A DNA stretch of 46,613 bases from Thiobacillus sp. 65-1402 (lineage in GTDB: Bacteria > Pseudomonadota > Gammaproteobacteria > Burkholderiales > Thiobacillaceae), in assembly GCF_001897685.1 (NCBI RefSeq), contig NZ_MKUG01000024.1, forward strand, positions 1 through 46,613, given 5' to 3'. This document shows positions 17,786-27,416 of this stretch, piece after piece. The translations under genes were made by a program, and so were the position numbers. A model generated the notes under the pieces. It did not search any database. It was not told where the DNA came from and saw only the letters and a list, made by a program, of their open reading frames with translations. How positions within the stretch are numbered: the stretch's first letter is position 1; every line of letters starts with the position of its first letter.

Positions 17786-20509
17786 ATGAGCAACCCCGCA
17801 CTCGACCGTGTCGCCCGCTGTTCCCGCTACGGCCGCCGCCTGCAGGCGGCGCAGCCGCAGCTGGCCGATGCTGTGGCCGGGCAACTCGGCCATCCCTTCA
17901 CCCGCGCGGCGATGCAGGCATTTCTTGCCGAGCCGCCGTGCGCCGACGAAGCCGCGCTGCATCAACGTTTAAGGCAGCTGCGCCAGCGGGTGTGGCTGGC
18001 CGTCACTGCGCGCGACCTCGCCGGCAGCGCCGACCTCGCTGAAGTCGTCGCCGCCTGGAGTACGCTGGCCGAGGTGTGCATCGCCGCCGCAGTGGATTTC
18101 CACCACGCCATGCTCGCTGCGCGCCACGGCGAGCCGCGCGACGAGCACGGCCGCCCGCAGCGGATGGTCGTCGTTGCCATGGGCAAGCTCGGCGGCGGCG
18201 AACTCAACGTATCGTCCGACATCGACCTCGTCTACCTCTACCCCGAGGAGGGCGATACCGCGGCCGACGATCCCGCCGCCGCGACGATGTCCCGCAGGGA
18301 TGGTATCCAGACGGGCAAATCGATCAGCAGCCACGAATTCTTCGTCCGCCTCGGCCGCAAGCTGACCGCCGCACTGGGGGAGAACACCGCCGACGGCTAC
18401 GTGTTCCGCGTCGACCTGCGGCTGCGCCCGTGGGGCGACTCGGGCCCGTTCGCGATGGGCTTCGCCATGCTGGAGGACTATCTGGTGGCGCAGGGACGGC
18501 CGTGGGAACGCTACGCCTGGATCAAGGCGCGGCCGCTCACCGGCGCCCGCCACGACGAACTGGCCAGCATCGTGCGGCCCTTCGTGTTCCGCAAATATCT
18601 CGACTTCGGCGCCTTCGCGGCGATCCGCGACCTGCACGTGCAGATCCGCCGCGAGGTCGCGCGCCGCGAGATGGCACACGATATCAAGCTGGGGCCGGGC
18701 GGCATCCGCGAAATCGAGTTCACCGCGCAGGTGTTCCAGCTCATCCGCGGCGGCCAGATCGCCGCCCTGCAGCAGCGGCCGACGCTGACGGTGCTCGCCG
18801 AACTGGTGAAGAACGGACTGATGACGGCGGACGCGCAGCAGGAACTCGCCGCCGCCTACGACTTCCTGCGCCGGCTGGAGCACCGCATCCAGTACCTCGA
18901 CGACGCGCAGACCCAGCTGCTGCCGGACGACGCCGAATCGCAGGCGATGCTCGCCGAGGCGATGGGCTTCCCCGACCATGCGGCGCTGGTTGCCGCGCTC
19001 GACCGCCACCGCAACAAGGTCACGCGCCATTTCGAGCAGGTGTTCGCCGCGCCGCAGACCGACCAGAACAGCCATCCGCTCACCGTCGTCTGCAGCGGCA
19101 CGGCGGACGCCGCCGCCACCCACGCGCTGCTGGAAAATGCCGGCTACGGCGATCCATCGCAGGTGCTGGCGATACTCGACGCGCTGCGCCAGCACAGCGC
19201 GCGGCTGGCCGAGTCGACGCAGCTAAGGCTCAACGCGCTGCTGCCGCCTGCGCTCGAAATCATCGGCCGCCAGCCCGACCCGGCGGCCACGCTGGAGCGC
19301 TTTGCCGCGCTGGTGCAGGCGATTGCGCGGCGCTCCACCTATCTGGCGCTGCTGACCGAATACCCGGCGGCGCTGCGCCAGCTAGTGCGCCTCTTGGCGG
19401 CGAGCCCGTGGGCGGCGCAGATGATCACGCAGCAGCCGCAGCTGCTCGACGAACTGATCGCCCCGCAATCCCTGCTGAGCGTGCCCGACTGGGCACAGCT
19501 GGCCGAGCAGCTGCGTGCGGAACTCGACGCCCACCCCGGCGACACCGAAGCGCAGATGGACGCGATGCGCCGCTTCAAGCAGGTGCAGACGCTGCGCCTG
19601 CTGGCGCAGGACGTGGCGGGCCGGCTGACGCTGGAGTCGCTGTCGGATCACCTGTCGTATCTGGCCGACACGCTGCTCGCCGAAACCCTGGCGCGCTGCT
19701 GGGCCGGGCTGAAGACGCGCCACCGCGACACCCCGCGATTCGCCGTCATCGGTTACGGCAAGCTCGGCGGCAAGGAATTGGGCTATGCCTCCGACCTCGA
19801 TCTGGTATTCCTCTACGACGACGCCGACGAACGCGCCCAGCAAATCTACGTGCGCCTCGCCCAGCGCATCAACACCTGGCTCGGCACCCCCACTCCGGCC
19901 GGCATCCTCTACGAGACCGACCTGCGCCTGCGGCCGGACGGCGCATCGGGCCTGCTGGTCAGTTCGACCGCAGCCTTCCGCGACTACCAGCTGCACCACG
20001 CCTGGGTATGGGAACACCAGGCGCTGACGCGTGCGCGCTTCGTCTGCGGCGACCTCGCTATTGGCGCATTTTTCGAGGCGCTGCGCCGCGATGTGCTGGG
20101 GCTGCCGCGCGACGCCGGAACGCTGCGCGAAGCGGTGCTGGCGATGCGCGAAAAAATGCACGCCGGCCACGTCAACCACAGCGATCTATTCGACCTCAAG
20201 CATGACAGCGGCGGCATCGTCGACGTCGAATTCTGCGTGCAGTACCTGGTGCTGAGGCATTGCCATGCGCATCCCGAACTGGCCGACAACTTCGGCAACA
20301 TCGCGCTGCTCGGGCGCGCAGGCGCGGCCGGGCTGATCCCCGCCGACATCGCGCAAGCCGCTGCCGACGCTTACCGTGAGCTGCGCCGCCAGCAGCACGC
20401 GATCAAGCTCTCCGGCGCGGACTATGCCCGGGTGCCGCCGGCCGCCGTGGAAAGCGTGCGCGACGCGGTCGGAGCCCTGTGGACGCGGGTCTTCGACGCG
20501 CGCAGCTAG
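17786..20509 (+). CDS. glnE: Glutamine synthetase adenylyltransferase/deadenylase
   Basis: GlnE adenylylates glutamine synthetase when nitrogen is plentiful and removes AMP when it is scarce, under PII control. The 907-residue protein has both nucleotidyltransferase halves: GKLGGGELNVSSDIDLVY (about 133-150) in the deadenylylating N-half and GYGKLGGKELGYASDLDLVF (about 655-675) in the adenylylating C-half, each keeping the paired Asp. E. coli GlnE has 946 residues, so it is slightly short but complete. Its stop codon overlaps the stop of the convergent ATPase gene in the palindrome CTAG. No promoter was identified beyond the short region shared with acs. Confidence 0.97.
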   Translation: MSNPALDRVARCSRYGRRLQAAQPQLADAVAGQLGHPFTRAAMQAFLAEPPCADEAALHQRLRQLRQRVWLAVTARDLAGSADLAEVVAAWSTLAEVCIAAAVDFHHAMLAARHGEPRDEHGRPQRMVVVAMGKLGGGELNVSSDIDLVYLYPEEGDTAADDPAAATMSRRDGIQTGKSISSHEFFVRLGRKLTAALGENTADGYVFRVDLRLRPWGDSGPFAMGFAMLEDYLVAQGRPWERYAWIKARPLTGARHDELASIVRPFVFRKYLDFGAFAAIRDLHVQIRREVARREMAHDIKLGPGGIREIEFTAQVFQLIRGGQIAALQQRPTLTVLAELVKNGLMTADAQQELAAAYDFLRRLEHRIQYLDDAQTQLLPDDAESQAMLAEAMGFPDHAALVAALDRHRNKVTRHFEQVFAAPQTDQNSHPLTVVCSGTADAAATHALLENAGYGDPSQVLAILDALRQHSARLAESTQLRLNALLPPALEIIGRQPDPAATLERFAALVQAIARRSTYLALLTEYPAALRQLVRLLAASPWAAQMITQQPQLLDELIAPQSLLSVPDWAQLAEQLRAELDAHPGDTEAQMDAMRRFKQVQTLRLLAQDVAGRLTLESLSDHLSYLADTLLAETLARCWAGLKTRHRDTPRFAVIGYGKLGGKELGYASDLDLVFLYDDADERAQQIYVRLAQRINTWLGTPTPAGILYETDLRLRPDGASGLLVSSTAAFRDYQLHHAWVWEHQALTRARFVCGDLAIGAFFEALRRDVLGLPRDAGTLREAVLAMREKMHAGHVNHSDLFDLKHDSGGIVDVEFCVQYLVLRHCHAHPELADNFGNIALLGRAGAAGLIPADIAQAAADAYRELRRQQHAIKLSGADYARVPPAAVESVRDAVGALWTRVFDARS

Positions 20510-23148
20510 ACGCTGCGGTAGATCATGCCGCGCCGCACCAGCGCCTTCTCCAGTTCCACGCCGATGAACACCACCGAGGACAGCGCCAGGCACGCGGCCA
20601 GTTCGCCCAGGCTGAGCGGCGCGGTGCGGAAGACGGGGTTGAGCCAAGGCACGTAGAGCACCACCATCTGCAGCGCGAAGGTCAGCAGCAGCGCGCCGAT
20701 CAGCAGCCGGTTCGACAAGACGCCCTGGCTGAACAGCGATTCGCGTTCGGAGCGGATCGCCAGCACGTGGCCGAGCTGCGACAGCGTGAGCACGGTGAAC
20801 ACCATGCTCTGCCAGTGCGCCGAGCCGCTGTGGATGGCCCATGCCTGCGTCAGCAGCGACACCCCGCCCATCAGCAGCCCGACCCACAGGATGTGCTGCC
20901 ACATGCCGCGGGCGAAGATGCTTTCCGTGGGCGGCCGCGGCGGCCTCTGCATGACGTTGCGCTCGGCGCGCTCGCCGGCGAGCGCGAGCCCGGGCAGGCC
21001 GTCGGTGACGAGGTTGATCCACAGGATGTGGATCGGCAGCAGCGGGATCGGCAGCCCCATGAAGGGGGCGAGAAAAATGGTCCAGATCTCGCCCGAATTG
21101 CTCGTCATGGTGTATTTGACGAACTTGCGGATGTTGTCGTAGATGCGCCGCCCTTCGCGCACCGCATGGACGATGCTGGCGAAGTTGTCGTCCAGCAGCG
21201 TCATGTGGGCGGCCTCGCGCGCCACGTCGGTGCCGCCACGGCCCATCGCCACGCCGATATCGGCCATTTTCAATGCGGGCGCGTCGTTCACGCCGTCGCC
21301 GGTCATGGCGACGAACTCGCCCTTGTCCTGCAGCGCCTGCACGATCTTGATCTTCTGCTCCGGGTTGATGCGCGCGTACACCCGCACCGATTCCGCCTCG
21401 CACTCGAACTCCGCCAGGCTCAGCTGCGCCAGTTCGCTGCCGGTGAGCACCCTGCCGCCGTCCTCGATGATGCCGAGCCGGCTTGCGATGGCGCGCGCGG
21501 TGGCGGGATGGTCGCCGGTGATCATCACCGGGATGATGCCTGCAGCCTTGCAGGCGGCAACCGATTCGGCCGCCTCGGGCCGCGGCGGATCGATCAGGCC
21601 GGCCAGGCCGACGAAGGTCAGGCCGCTTTCCAGCGTGGCGGCATCGAGCGCGTCCGGCAGGCGCGGCAGCCGCTTCAGCGCGAAACCCAGCACACGCAGG
21701 CCCTGCGCAGCCAGCTGCCCGGCTTCGTCCTGCAGCGCCGCCCGGTCGACGGGCACCGTGCCGGCGGCGGCGAGCCGGTCGACGCACAGCGACAGCACCC
21801 CTTCAGGCGCGCCCTTCACCAGCATCAGCACCGCCTCGCCGTCGCGATGCAGCGTGCTCATGCGCGCCCGCTCGGAATCGAAAGGAAGCTCGGCCAGACG
21901 CGGCAGGGCTGCCTGCCATTCAGGCCGGCTGAAGCCGGCGGCCTGCGCGGCTTCGAGCAACGCCGTCTCGGTGGGGTCGCCGCTCAGTTTTCCGTCAGCG
22001 TCGGCCGCGGCGTCGTTGCACAGCAGCATCGCCACGCCCAGTTCGCGCCAGGGCGTGTTTTTCGCCTCCGGCAGCCGCGGCCGGGTCTCGCCCGCGGCCT
22101 GCACACAGTCGACCTGCATCCGGTTCAAGGTGAGCGTGCCGGTCTTGTCGGAGCAGATATAGGTAACCGAACCGAGCGTTTCCACTGCGGGCAGACGGCG
22201 GATCAGCACATTCTGCCGGACCATGCGCGCCGCCCCCAGGGCAAGCGAGATGGTGACCACCGCCGGCAGCGCTTCGGGAATCGCGGCGACCGCCAGGCTG
22301 ATCGCGGTGAGCAGCAGCGGCAACGGCGGTTCGCCGCGCAACCAGCCGGCCACGAAGAAGATCGCGCAAAGCGCCAGCACCGCCAGCGCCAGATGCTTGC
22401 CGAAGCGCGCCAGCCGCTTCTGCAGCGGCGTCCTGCCGGCTTCGCCGGACAGCAGCGCGGCAATGTTCCCCAGTTCGGTCTGCATGCCGGTGGCCACCAC
22501 CAGGCCGCGCGCGCGGCCGTAGCCGACGACCGTTCCCTTGTAGGCCATGTTGAGGCGGTCGCCCAGCGGCAGGGCGGCTTCTTCCAGCTGCGCCAGCCGT
22601 TTCTCGACCGCCTGCGATTCGCCGGTCAGCGCGGATTCATCCACCTTGAGCGCCGACAATTCCAGCAGGCGCAGATCGGCCGGCACCACGTCACCGGCTT
22701 CGAGCAGGACGATATCGCCCGGCACCAGCTCGACCGCCGGGATTTTCCGGATCGCGCCCTCGCGGATCGCGGTGGCCGCTGGCGCGGCCATCCGTTTCAG
22801 TGCCGCCATGGCACGCTCGGCGCGATACTCCTGGACGAATCCCAGGATGCCGTTGAGCAGCACGATGACCACGATGGCGACGCTATCCTGCGGCTCGCCG
22901 ACAAAGCCGGCGATGACGGCGGCGGCGATCAGCACCAGGATCATGAAATCGGTGAATTGCGCCGCCAGCATGGCAAGCGGATGGCGCCTGCCGGCCTCCT
23001 GCATGGCGTTGGGACCATAGTGCGACAGCCTGGCAGCAGTGGCCTCCACCGACATGCCCTGCTGCAGGTCGCTGCCCAGGCGGGCGACGGCATCTTCGCA
23101 GCTCAGACGGTGCCACTGCGGCCGGGAATCGCGGGAGCTATGCGTCAT
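20506..23148 (-). CDS. Type II P-type cation-transporting ATPase
   Basis: This is an ATP-driven cation pump of the SERCA/PMCA-like class. With ATG 23148 it has 880 residues; a GTG at 23199 would add 17 unlikely residues, and neither start has a strong ribosome site. Landmarks are the actuator TGES (about 175-178), PEALPAVV in the ion-binding helix, the phosphorylated Asp334 in CSDKTGTLT, and MTGDGVNDAPALK in the hinge. There is no heavy-metal-binding Cys motif and no CPx, so copper or zinc export is unlikely; calcium, or another hard cation, is favoured by PEALP. Transmembrane pairs occur near 60-110 and 250-300, with a further cluster near the C-terminus. It is divergent from the universal stress gene. 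Confidence 0.93.
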   Translation of the reverse strand: MTHSSRDSRPQWHRLSCEDAVARLGSDLQQGMSVEATAARLSHYGPNAMQEAGRRHPLAMLAAQFTDFMILVLIAAAVIAGFVGEPQDSVAIVVIVLLNGILGFVQEYRAERAMAALKRMAAPAATAIREGAIRKIPAVELVPGDIVLLEAGDVVPADLRLLELSALKVDESALTGESQAVEKRLAQLEEAALPLGDRLNMAYKGTVVGYGRARGLVVATGMQTELGNIAALLSGEAGRTPLQKRLARFGKHLALAVLALCAIFFVAGWLRGEPPLPLLLTAISLAVAAIPEALPAVVTISLALGAARMVRQNVLIRRLPAVETLGSVTYICSDKTGTLTLNRMQVDCVQAAGETRPRLPEAKNTPWRELGVAMLLCNDAAADADGKLSGDPTETALLEAAQAAGFSRPEWQAALPRLAELPFDSERARMSTLHRDGEAVLMLVKGAPEGVLSLCVDRLAAAGTVPVDRAALQDEAGQLAAQGLRVLGFALKRLPRLPDALDAATLESGLTFVGLAGLIDPPRPEAAESVAACKAAGIIPVMITGDHPATARAIASRLGIIEDGGRVLTGSELAQLSLAEFECEAESVRVYARINPEQKIKIVQALQDKGEFVAMTGDGVNDAPALKMADIGVAMGRGGTDVAREAAHMTLLDDNFASIVHAVREGRRIYDNIRKFVKYTMTSNSGEIWTIFLAPFMGLPIPLLPIHILWINLVTDGLPGLALAGERAERNVMQRPPRPPTESIFARGMWQHILWVGLLMGGVSLLTQAWAIHSGSAHWQSMVFTVLTLSQLGHVLAIRSERESLFSQGVLSNRLLIGALLLTFALQMVVLYVPWLNPVFRTAPLSLGELAACLALSSVVFIGVELEKALVRRGMIYRSV

Positions 23149-23508
23149 GATGCGAATATGGAAACGCGGCCTGCGGCGAAGGCAGGGCGCCTGCAGCACC
23201 GATCGCGCCGAAGCAGGCAGGATGGGGCAATGACGCAGTCTTGCATGATGAGTCCCGCCGCCTCCCGTCCGATCCGTGGATACTCAAGAATACGCCACAT
23301 CGGAACCCTGGCCACGCGGAGGGCGTCTCTTGCATTTTGCGGACGCCCCGGCGCCCGGTGTTTCATCCGGCATGATCGTGTAGGCTGTAGCGGGAATGAA
23401 AAAGACATTTATCCTGTTGCCCGGCACGGCAGCCCGCATCCGGCCTACCGTACCGCATCCCGTCGCCGGCGTGTCCTCCGCTGAACCGTTCCCCGCCCAG
23501 GAGCCGTC
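23149..23508. other. Divergent intergenic region, no gene seen
   Basis: This 360-bp gap separates the ATPase and universal stress protein starts. No convincing promoter hexamers, terminators or conserved RNA were found, and short frames inside have no family resemblance. Only the ribosome site CAGGAG before the stress gene is clear. Confidence 0.5.
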
Positions 23509-24405
23509 ATGACCCCATCCAGAAAAATCCTCGCCGCCACCGATTTTTCGGCGCCCGCCCGGCATGCGCTGGAACGCGCGGCGCTGCTTGCGCAGGCGCA
23601 CCCGGACACCCAGCTGATCCTGGCGCATGTCGTCAGCAGCTCCGCGCTCGACAGCCTGCGGCGCCTGATCGGCCAGGACGCCGCCGAGCAGGAGGCCCGC
23701 CTGCTCGAACAGACGGAGCGCGCACTGGCCGAACAGGCGGAACGCCTGGCAGCCCGCCACCCCGTCGCGATCGACACCGTGCTGACGCAAGGTTCGGCGC
23801 AGGCCGCCCTGGTCGGACTCGCCGAAGAACGGCACGCCGATTTGCTGGTAATGGGTGCGCGCGGCATGCATTTCGTGCGCGAACATCTGCTCGGATCGAC
23901 CATCGAACGCGTACTGCGCACATCGCGCCGTCCATTGCTCGCGGTCAAGCAACGCCCCCACTCCCCGTACCGGCGCATCCTCGCGCCGGTCGATTTTTCC
24001 GATCATGCCGCCGCCGCCATCAACGCCGCCCATGCCTGGCTGCCCGATGCCGACTTTGTGCTGCTGCATGCATTCGAAGTGGAGATGGAAAGCACTTTCC
24101 GCCTCGCCGGCATGGATGACAACCAGATTCATCAATACCGGATTCAGGCGCGCAACGCGGCGCAGACCGAAATGGAAGCCTTCATCGGCAAGCTGGACGT
24201 GCCGGCCAGCCAGCTGTCGCGCCAGTTCGTTCACGGTGCGGCCACGCTGCGGATTCTCGAACAGGAGCAGACGCTCGACGCCGACTTGATCGTCATCGGC
24301 AAGCACGGCCGCTCGGTCATGGAGGAACTGCTGCTCGGCAGCGTCACCAAGCACGTGCTGGCGCATTCCAGCAGCGACGTCCTCATTGCCGGCCGGCCCG
24401 CCTGA
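23509..24405 (+). CDS. Tandem-domain universal stress protein
   Basis: Two UspA domains are fused in 298 residues: KILAATDFS starts the first (about 6-146) and RRILAPVDFSDHA the second (about 154-296). Both keep the ATP-binding signature G-2X-G-9X-G(S/T): GARG...GST and GKHG...GSV, so ATP binding in both halves is likely. AGGAG precedes the ATG by six bases. Tandem Usp proteins support survival in stasis or anoxia in other bacteria. The next gene follows 50 bp later on the same strand and may be co-transcribed. Confidence 0.93.
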   Translation: MTPSRKILAATDFSAPARHALERAALLAQAHPDTQLILAHVVSSSALDSLRRLIGQDAAEQEARLLEQTERALAEQAERLAARHPVAIDTVLTQGSAQAALVGLAEERHADLLVMGARGMHFVREHLLGSTIERVLRTSRRPLLAVKQRPHSPYRRILAPVDFSDHAAAAINAAHAWLPDADFVLLHAFEVEMESTFRLAGMDDNQIHQYRIQARNAAQTEMEAFIGKLDVPASQLSRQFVHGAATLRILEQEQTLDADLIVIGKHGRSVMEELLLGSVTKHVLAHSSSDVLIAGRPA

Positions 24406-24454
24406 TCACCTGCTACGATAGGCCTCGGCATTAACGATGACGAAGGAGACCGCC

Positions 24455-25531
24455 ATGACCATTCGCTCTCTGCCAGCCTTGCTCGGCTTGCTCGCCGCAT
24501 TTTCGCTGCACGCCGCAGAACCGGCTGCGGCGGCCAAGATGGGCACCTACTACGGCGCCAGGACGACCGAGTATCCCGCCTGGTTCAAGAACAGCTTCCT
24601 GCACCTGAAGGAGGACATCGACGAGGCGCGCGCCAACGGCAAGCGCGTCATCCTGATGTTCACCCAGGACGGCTGCCCGTATTGCTCGGCGCTGGTGGAG
24701 CGCAACCTGTCGCAGCGCGAGATCGAGGCCACGATGAAGGAAAAGTTCGACGTGATCGCGGTCAACATCTGGGGCGACCGCGAAGTCGTGGGACTGGACG
24801 GCAAGCGCTACACGGAAAAGACCTACAGCGCGGCGCAGAAAATCCAGTTCACCCCCAGCCTGCTGTTTTTCGACGAGACCGGCAAAACCGTCCTGCGCCT
24901 CAACGGCTACGTGCCGCCGGCGCGCCTGCAGGCCGCGCTCGACTGGGTCGGCGGGCGCCATGAAAACAAGACCGCCTTCCGCGACTTCGTCGCCGCGCGC
25001 GAGGTGCCGAAGCAGGCCTCCGGCGAAATGATCCAGCAGGACTTCTTCCTGAAAAACGCCACTGACCTGCGGCGCCGCGGCAAGTCCGCCAAGCCGCTCG
25101 CGGTGTTCTTCGAGCAGAAGGACTGCCCCGACTGCGAGGTGCTGCACCGCCGCGTGCTGGCCGACCCGGAAACCCGCGCCGCGATCGCGAAGTTCGACAA
25201 CGTGCAGCTCGACATGTGGTCGCGCGAGCCCATCACCACGCCGCAAGGCAAGCGCATGGCGGTACGCGACTGGGTGCGCCAGCTCGGCGTCAACTACGCG
25301 CCCGGCATCGTCCTGTTCGACTCCGCCGGGCAGGAGGTCATCCGCTGGGAATCGTCCTTCCGCGTGTTCCATACCCTGGGCATGTTCGACTACCTGACCT
25401 CCGGCACCTACCGCAAGGAGCCCAGCTTCCAGCGCTTTCTTGCCGCCAAGACCGAGCATATCCGCGAAGCCGGACTGGACGTGAACATCTGGCGCTACGC
25501 CGACGAGCCGGTCGCGACGAGCGCCCCCTAG
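24455..25531 (+). CDS. Secreted protein with two thioredoxin domains
   Basis: ATG 24455 follows AAGGAG at a good distance and gives a signal peptide ending near LHAAEP, so the product is periplasmic; the in-frame ATG at 24437 would put charged residues before it. The 358 residues hold two thioredoxin-like domains, each with a CXXC centre: CPYC at Cys74/Cys77 and CPDC at Cys224/Cys227. The first domain resembles SoxW/DsbC-type thiol reductases, with a cis-Pro in FTPSLLFF. A role in periplasmic thiol reduction or cytochrome or sulfur-oxidation protein upkeep is plausible. The Gly-rich proteins downstream lack Cys, so a direct tie to that locus is unlikely. SoxW identity is not proven. Confidence 0.85.
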   Translation: MTIRSLPALLGLLAAFSLHAAEPAAAAKMGTYYGARTTEYPAWFKNSFLHLKEDIDEARANGKRVILMFTQDGCPYCSALVERNLSQREIEATMKEKFDVIAVNIWGDREVVGLDGKRYTEKTYSAAQKIQFTPSLLFFDETGKTVLRLNGYVPPARLQAALDWVGGRHENKTAFRDFVAAREVPKQASGEMIQQDFFLKNATDLRRRGKSAKPLAVFFEQKDCPDCEVLHRRVLADPETRAAIAKFDNVQLDMWSREPITTPQGKRMAVRDWVRQLGVNYAPGIVLFDSAGQEVIRWESSFRVFHTLGMFDYLTSGTYRKEPSFQRFLAAKTEHIREAGLDVNIWRYADEPVATSAP

Positions 25532-25653
25532 GCAGCGCCGCCGCGGCGGGCGTACCGAAGCCCCAACGCCCCACCCGGCCGCTGTCCGCGTACCGGCCAG
25601 CGCCGCACCCAGGCCGATTTGCCGGGAAACGCTGCCACCGGCAGCGAAACCTG

Positions 25654-25681
25654 CCGACAACCGGCTGCAATGTTCTACACT
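25654..25681 (+). promoter_or_regulatory. Possible promoter of sigma-54 activator gene
   Basis: CCGACA and TACACT are 16 bases apart in an otherwise gene-free 287-bp gap before the activator. The surrounding ATGTTCTACACTTTACAC is AT-richer than its flanks. This is weak evidence without experimental data. Confidence 0.3.
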
Positions 25682-25818
25682 TTACACGTCGCAAACAAAT
25701 CCTGCGGGCAGCTGATGTTTCACGGTCGCCCCGCGGCAAGAGCCGCTGCCGGGCGCATGGGGCGGCAGGCATCACGCACATCGGGCGGGCGCTTTGCAAG
25801 CCTGGGAGGAGACACTGA

Positions 25819-27183
25819 ATGGTTTCGGTTGACCGGGACGTCGTGGCGCTGGTGGACGACGCATTGCACGGCAAGCTCCTGGGCTGCCTGCGGGGAAGGG
25901 GCTGGAAACTGCACCGGGCGGCGAATATGGACGAATTGGCCGCGCTCTTCGAACGGCAGGATTTCCATGCAGGGCTGCTGCAGTTGCAGCGCGCCGGCAG
26001 CAGCAGGCTGTATGACCTGGTGGGACGGCAGCAATCCCTGCAATGGATTGCGCTGATGGACCATGCGTTTTGGCGGCCCACCCCGCAGCACCGCAATTTT
26101 CTGGCGGGGGTGTACGATTTTCATACCCTGCCGGTCGATCAGGACAGGCTGTCCGTCTCCCTGGGACATGCCTGGGGCAAGGGTCGGCTGCTCAAGCAGC
26201 CGCCGCCGCGCCCCGACACCCTGGAGCAGCATGGCATCGTGGGCAGCAGCCCGGCGATGCTGGCTTTCTGCCAGGCATTGCGCAAAGCCAGCAAGGCCGA
26301 CGCGCCCGTGCTGATCGGCGGAGAGAGCGGCACCGGCAAGGAACTGGCCGCCCACGCCATCCACAACATGTCCGCCCGCGGCACGAAAGCCTTCGTGGCG
26401 GTCAATTGCGGGGCCTTGCCGCCCCATCTCATCCAAAGCGAATTGTTCGGCCATGAGAAAGGCGCGTTCACCGGGGCGCACCAACGCAAAATCGGGCGCC
26501 TGGAAGCGGCCCAGGGCGGCACCCTCTTTCTGGACGAAATTGCCGATCTGCCGCTCAACCTCCAGGCCACCCTGCTGCGCGTCCTGCAAGACAAGATGAT
26601 CGAACGCCTGGGCTCCAGCCAGCCGATACAGCTGGATATCCGGATCATCGCCGCATCCCATATCAATCTTCAGGAAGCCGTTGCCAAAGGCCATTTCAGG
26701 GAAGACCTTTACTACCGCCTCAACGTCATCAACCTGACGGCGCCGCCGCTGCGCGACCGGCAGGGGGATGTGGAACTGTTGGCGCAGGCTTTGCTGGAGC
26801 GCTTTTCCCGCGAAACCAGCGGCAAGGTCAAGGGCTTCAACCAGCAGGCATTGCGTGCGATGAGCCAGTATTCCTGGCCCGGCAATGTGCGGGAATTGAG
26901 CAACCGCATCCGCCAGGGCGTGGTCATGGCCGAGCGCCCCTATCTCACTCCGGACGATCTGGGGATGGAACGGCGCGCATCGTGCGCCGGACACCCGACG
27001 CTCGACGGGGCGCGTGCCAAAGCCGAACTCGATGCGATCCGCTCGGCATTGCGCCGCTGCCAGCACAACGTTTCCGAAGCGGCCCGGGAACTGGGCGTTT
27101 CACGCGCCACCTTGTATCGCCTGCTGGAGCGCCACGCGCTGTGCGGCCCGCACAAGGAAAAAGCCGCCCGGGAGCCGGCGTGA
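25819..27183 (+). CDS. Sigma-54-dependent activator with degenerate receiver (VpsR/FleQ-like)
   Basis: The 454-residue protein has a receiver-like N-domain (about 1-120), an AAA+ domain (about 140-375) and a Fis-type helix-turn-helix (about 402-440, NVSEAARELGVSRATLYRLL). Walker A GESGTGKE (168-175), the sigma-54-contacting GAFTGA (215-220) and Walker B GTLFLDEI (234-241) are intact. In the receiver the segment normally ending in the phosphoacceptor Asp reads AGLLQLQ, so Gln replaces it and classical phosphorylation is unlikely. Such degenerate receivers occur in VpsR and FleQ, c-di-GMP-responsive matrix and flagellar regulators. GGAGG precedes the ATG. It lies beside the FapF-like gene and faces an operon with a -24/-12 promoter, its likely target. 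Confidence 0.9.
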   Translation: MVSVDRDVVALVDDALHGKLLGCLRGRGWKLHRAANMDELAALFERQDFHAGLLQLQRAGSSRLYDLVGRQQSLQWIALMDHAFWRPTPQHRNFLAGVYDFHTLPVDQDRLSVSLGHAWGKGRLLKQPPPRPDTLEQHGIVGSSPAMLAFCQALRKASKADAPVLIGGESGTGKELAAHAIHNMSARGTKAFVAVNCGALPPHLIQSELFGHEKGAFTGAHQRKIGRLEAAQGGTLFLDEIADLPLNLQATLLRVLQDKMIERLGSSQPIQLDIRIIAASHINLQEAVAKGHFREDLYYRLNVINLTAPPLRDRQGDVELLAQALLERFSRETSGKVKGFNQQALRAMSQYSWPGNVRELSNRIRQGVVMAERPYLTPDDLGMERRASCAGHPTLDGARAKAELDAIRSALRRCQHNVSEAARELGVSRATLYRLLERHALCGPHKEKAAREPA

Positions 27184-27416
27184 TCGCCGCCACGCCGATG
27201 GCGATGAAACAACGCCTCGACGCGGCCCGATCCTGCCGGTGCGCGCCTGGATGCAACTGCAGCGGATTCCCGGGGGGAACCTCCGCGAAAAAACCATCGC
27301 TTGAGCCGCCATCGGGGTGAGGCTTTTCCGGATCGCCGGCACGCGTCGTTGAATCCGAGCCATCGCAGGCTTGCCAGGCTCGAAGCATCGCATCCAGTCA
27401 CAACGGGGAGGGGAGC

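Noticed and set aside
24455-25531. Double-thioredoxin protein as part of the fibre locus
   Set aside because: The Gly-rich proteins have no Cys and the gene lies before the activator with a separate gap; linkage is not supported.
27336-27352. Sigma-54-like CCGGCACGCGTCGTTGA before the FapF-like gene
   Set aside because: The distal and proximal elements are one base too far apart and the -12 GC is absent; spacing is strict for sigma-54.
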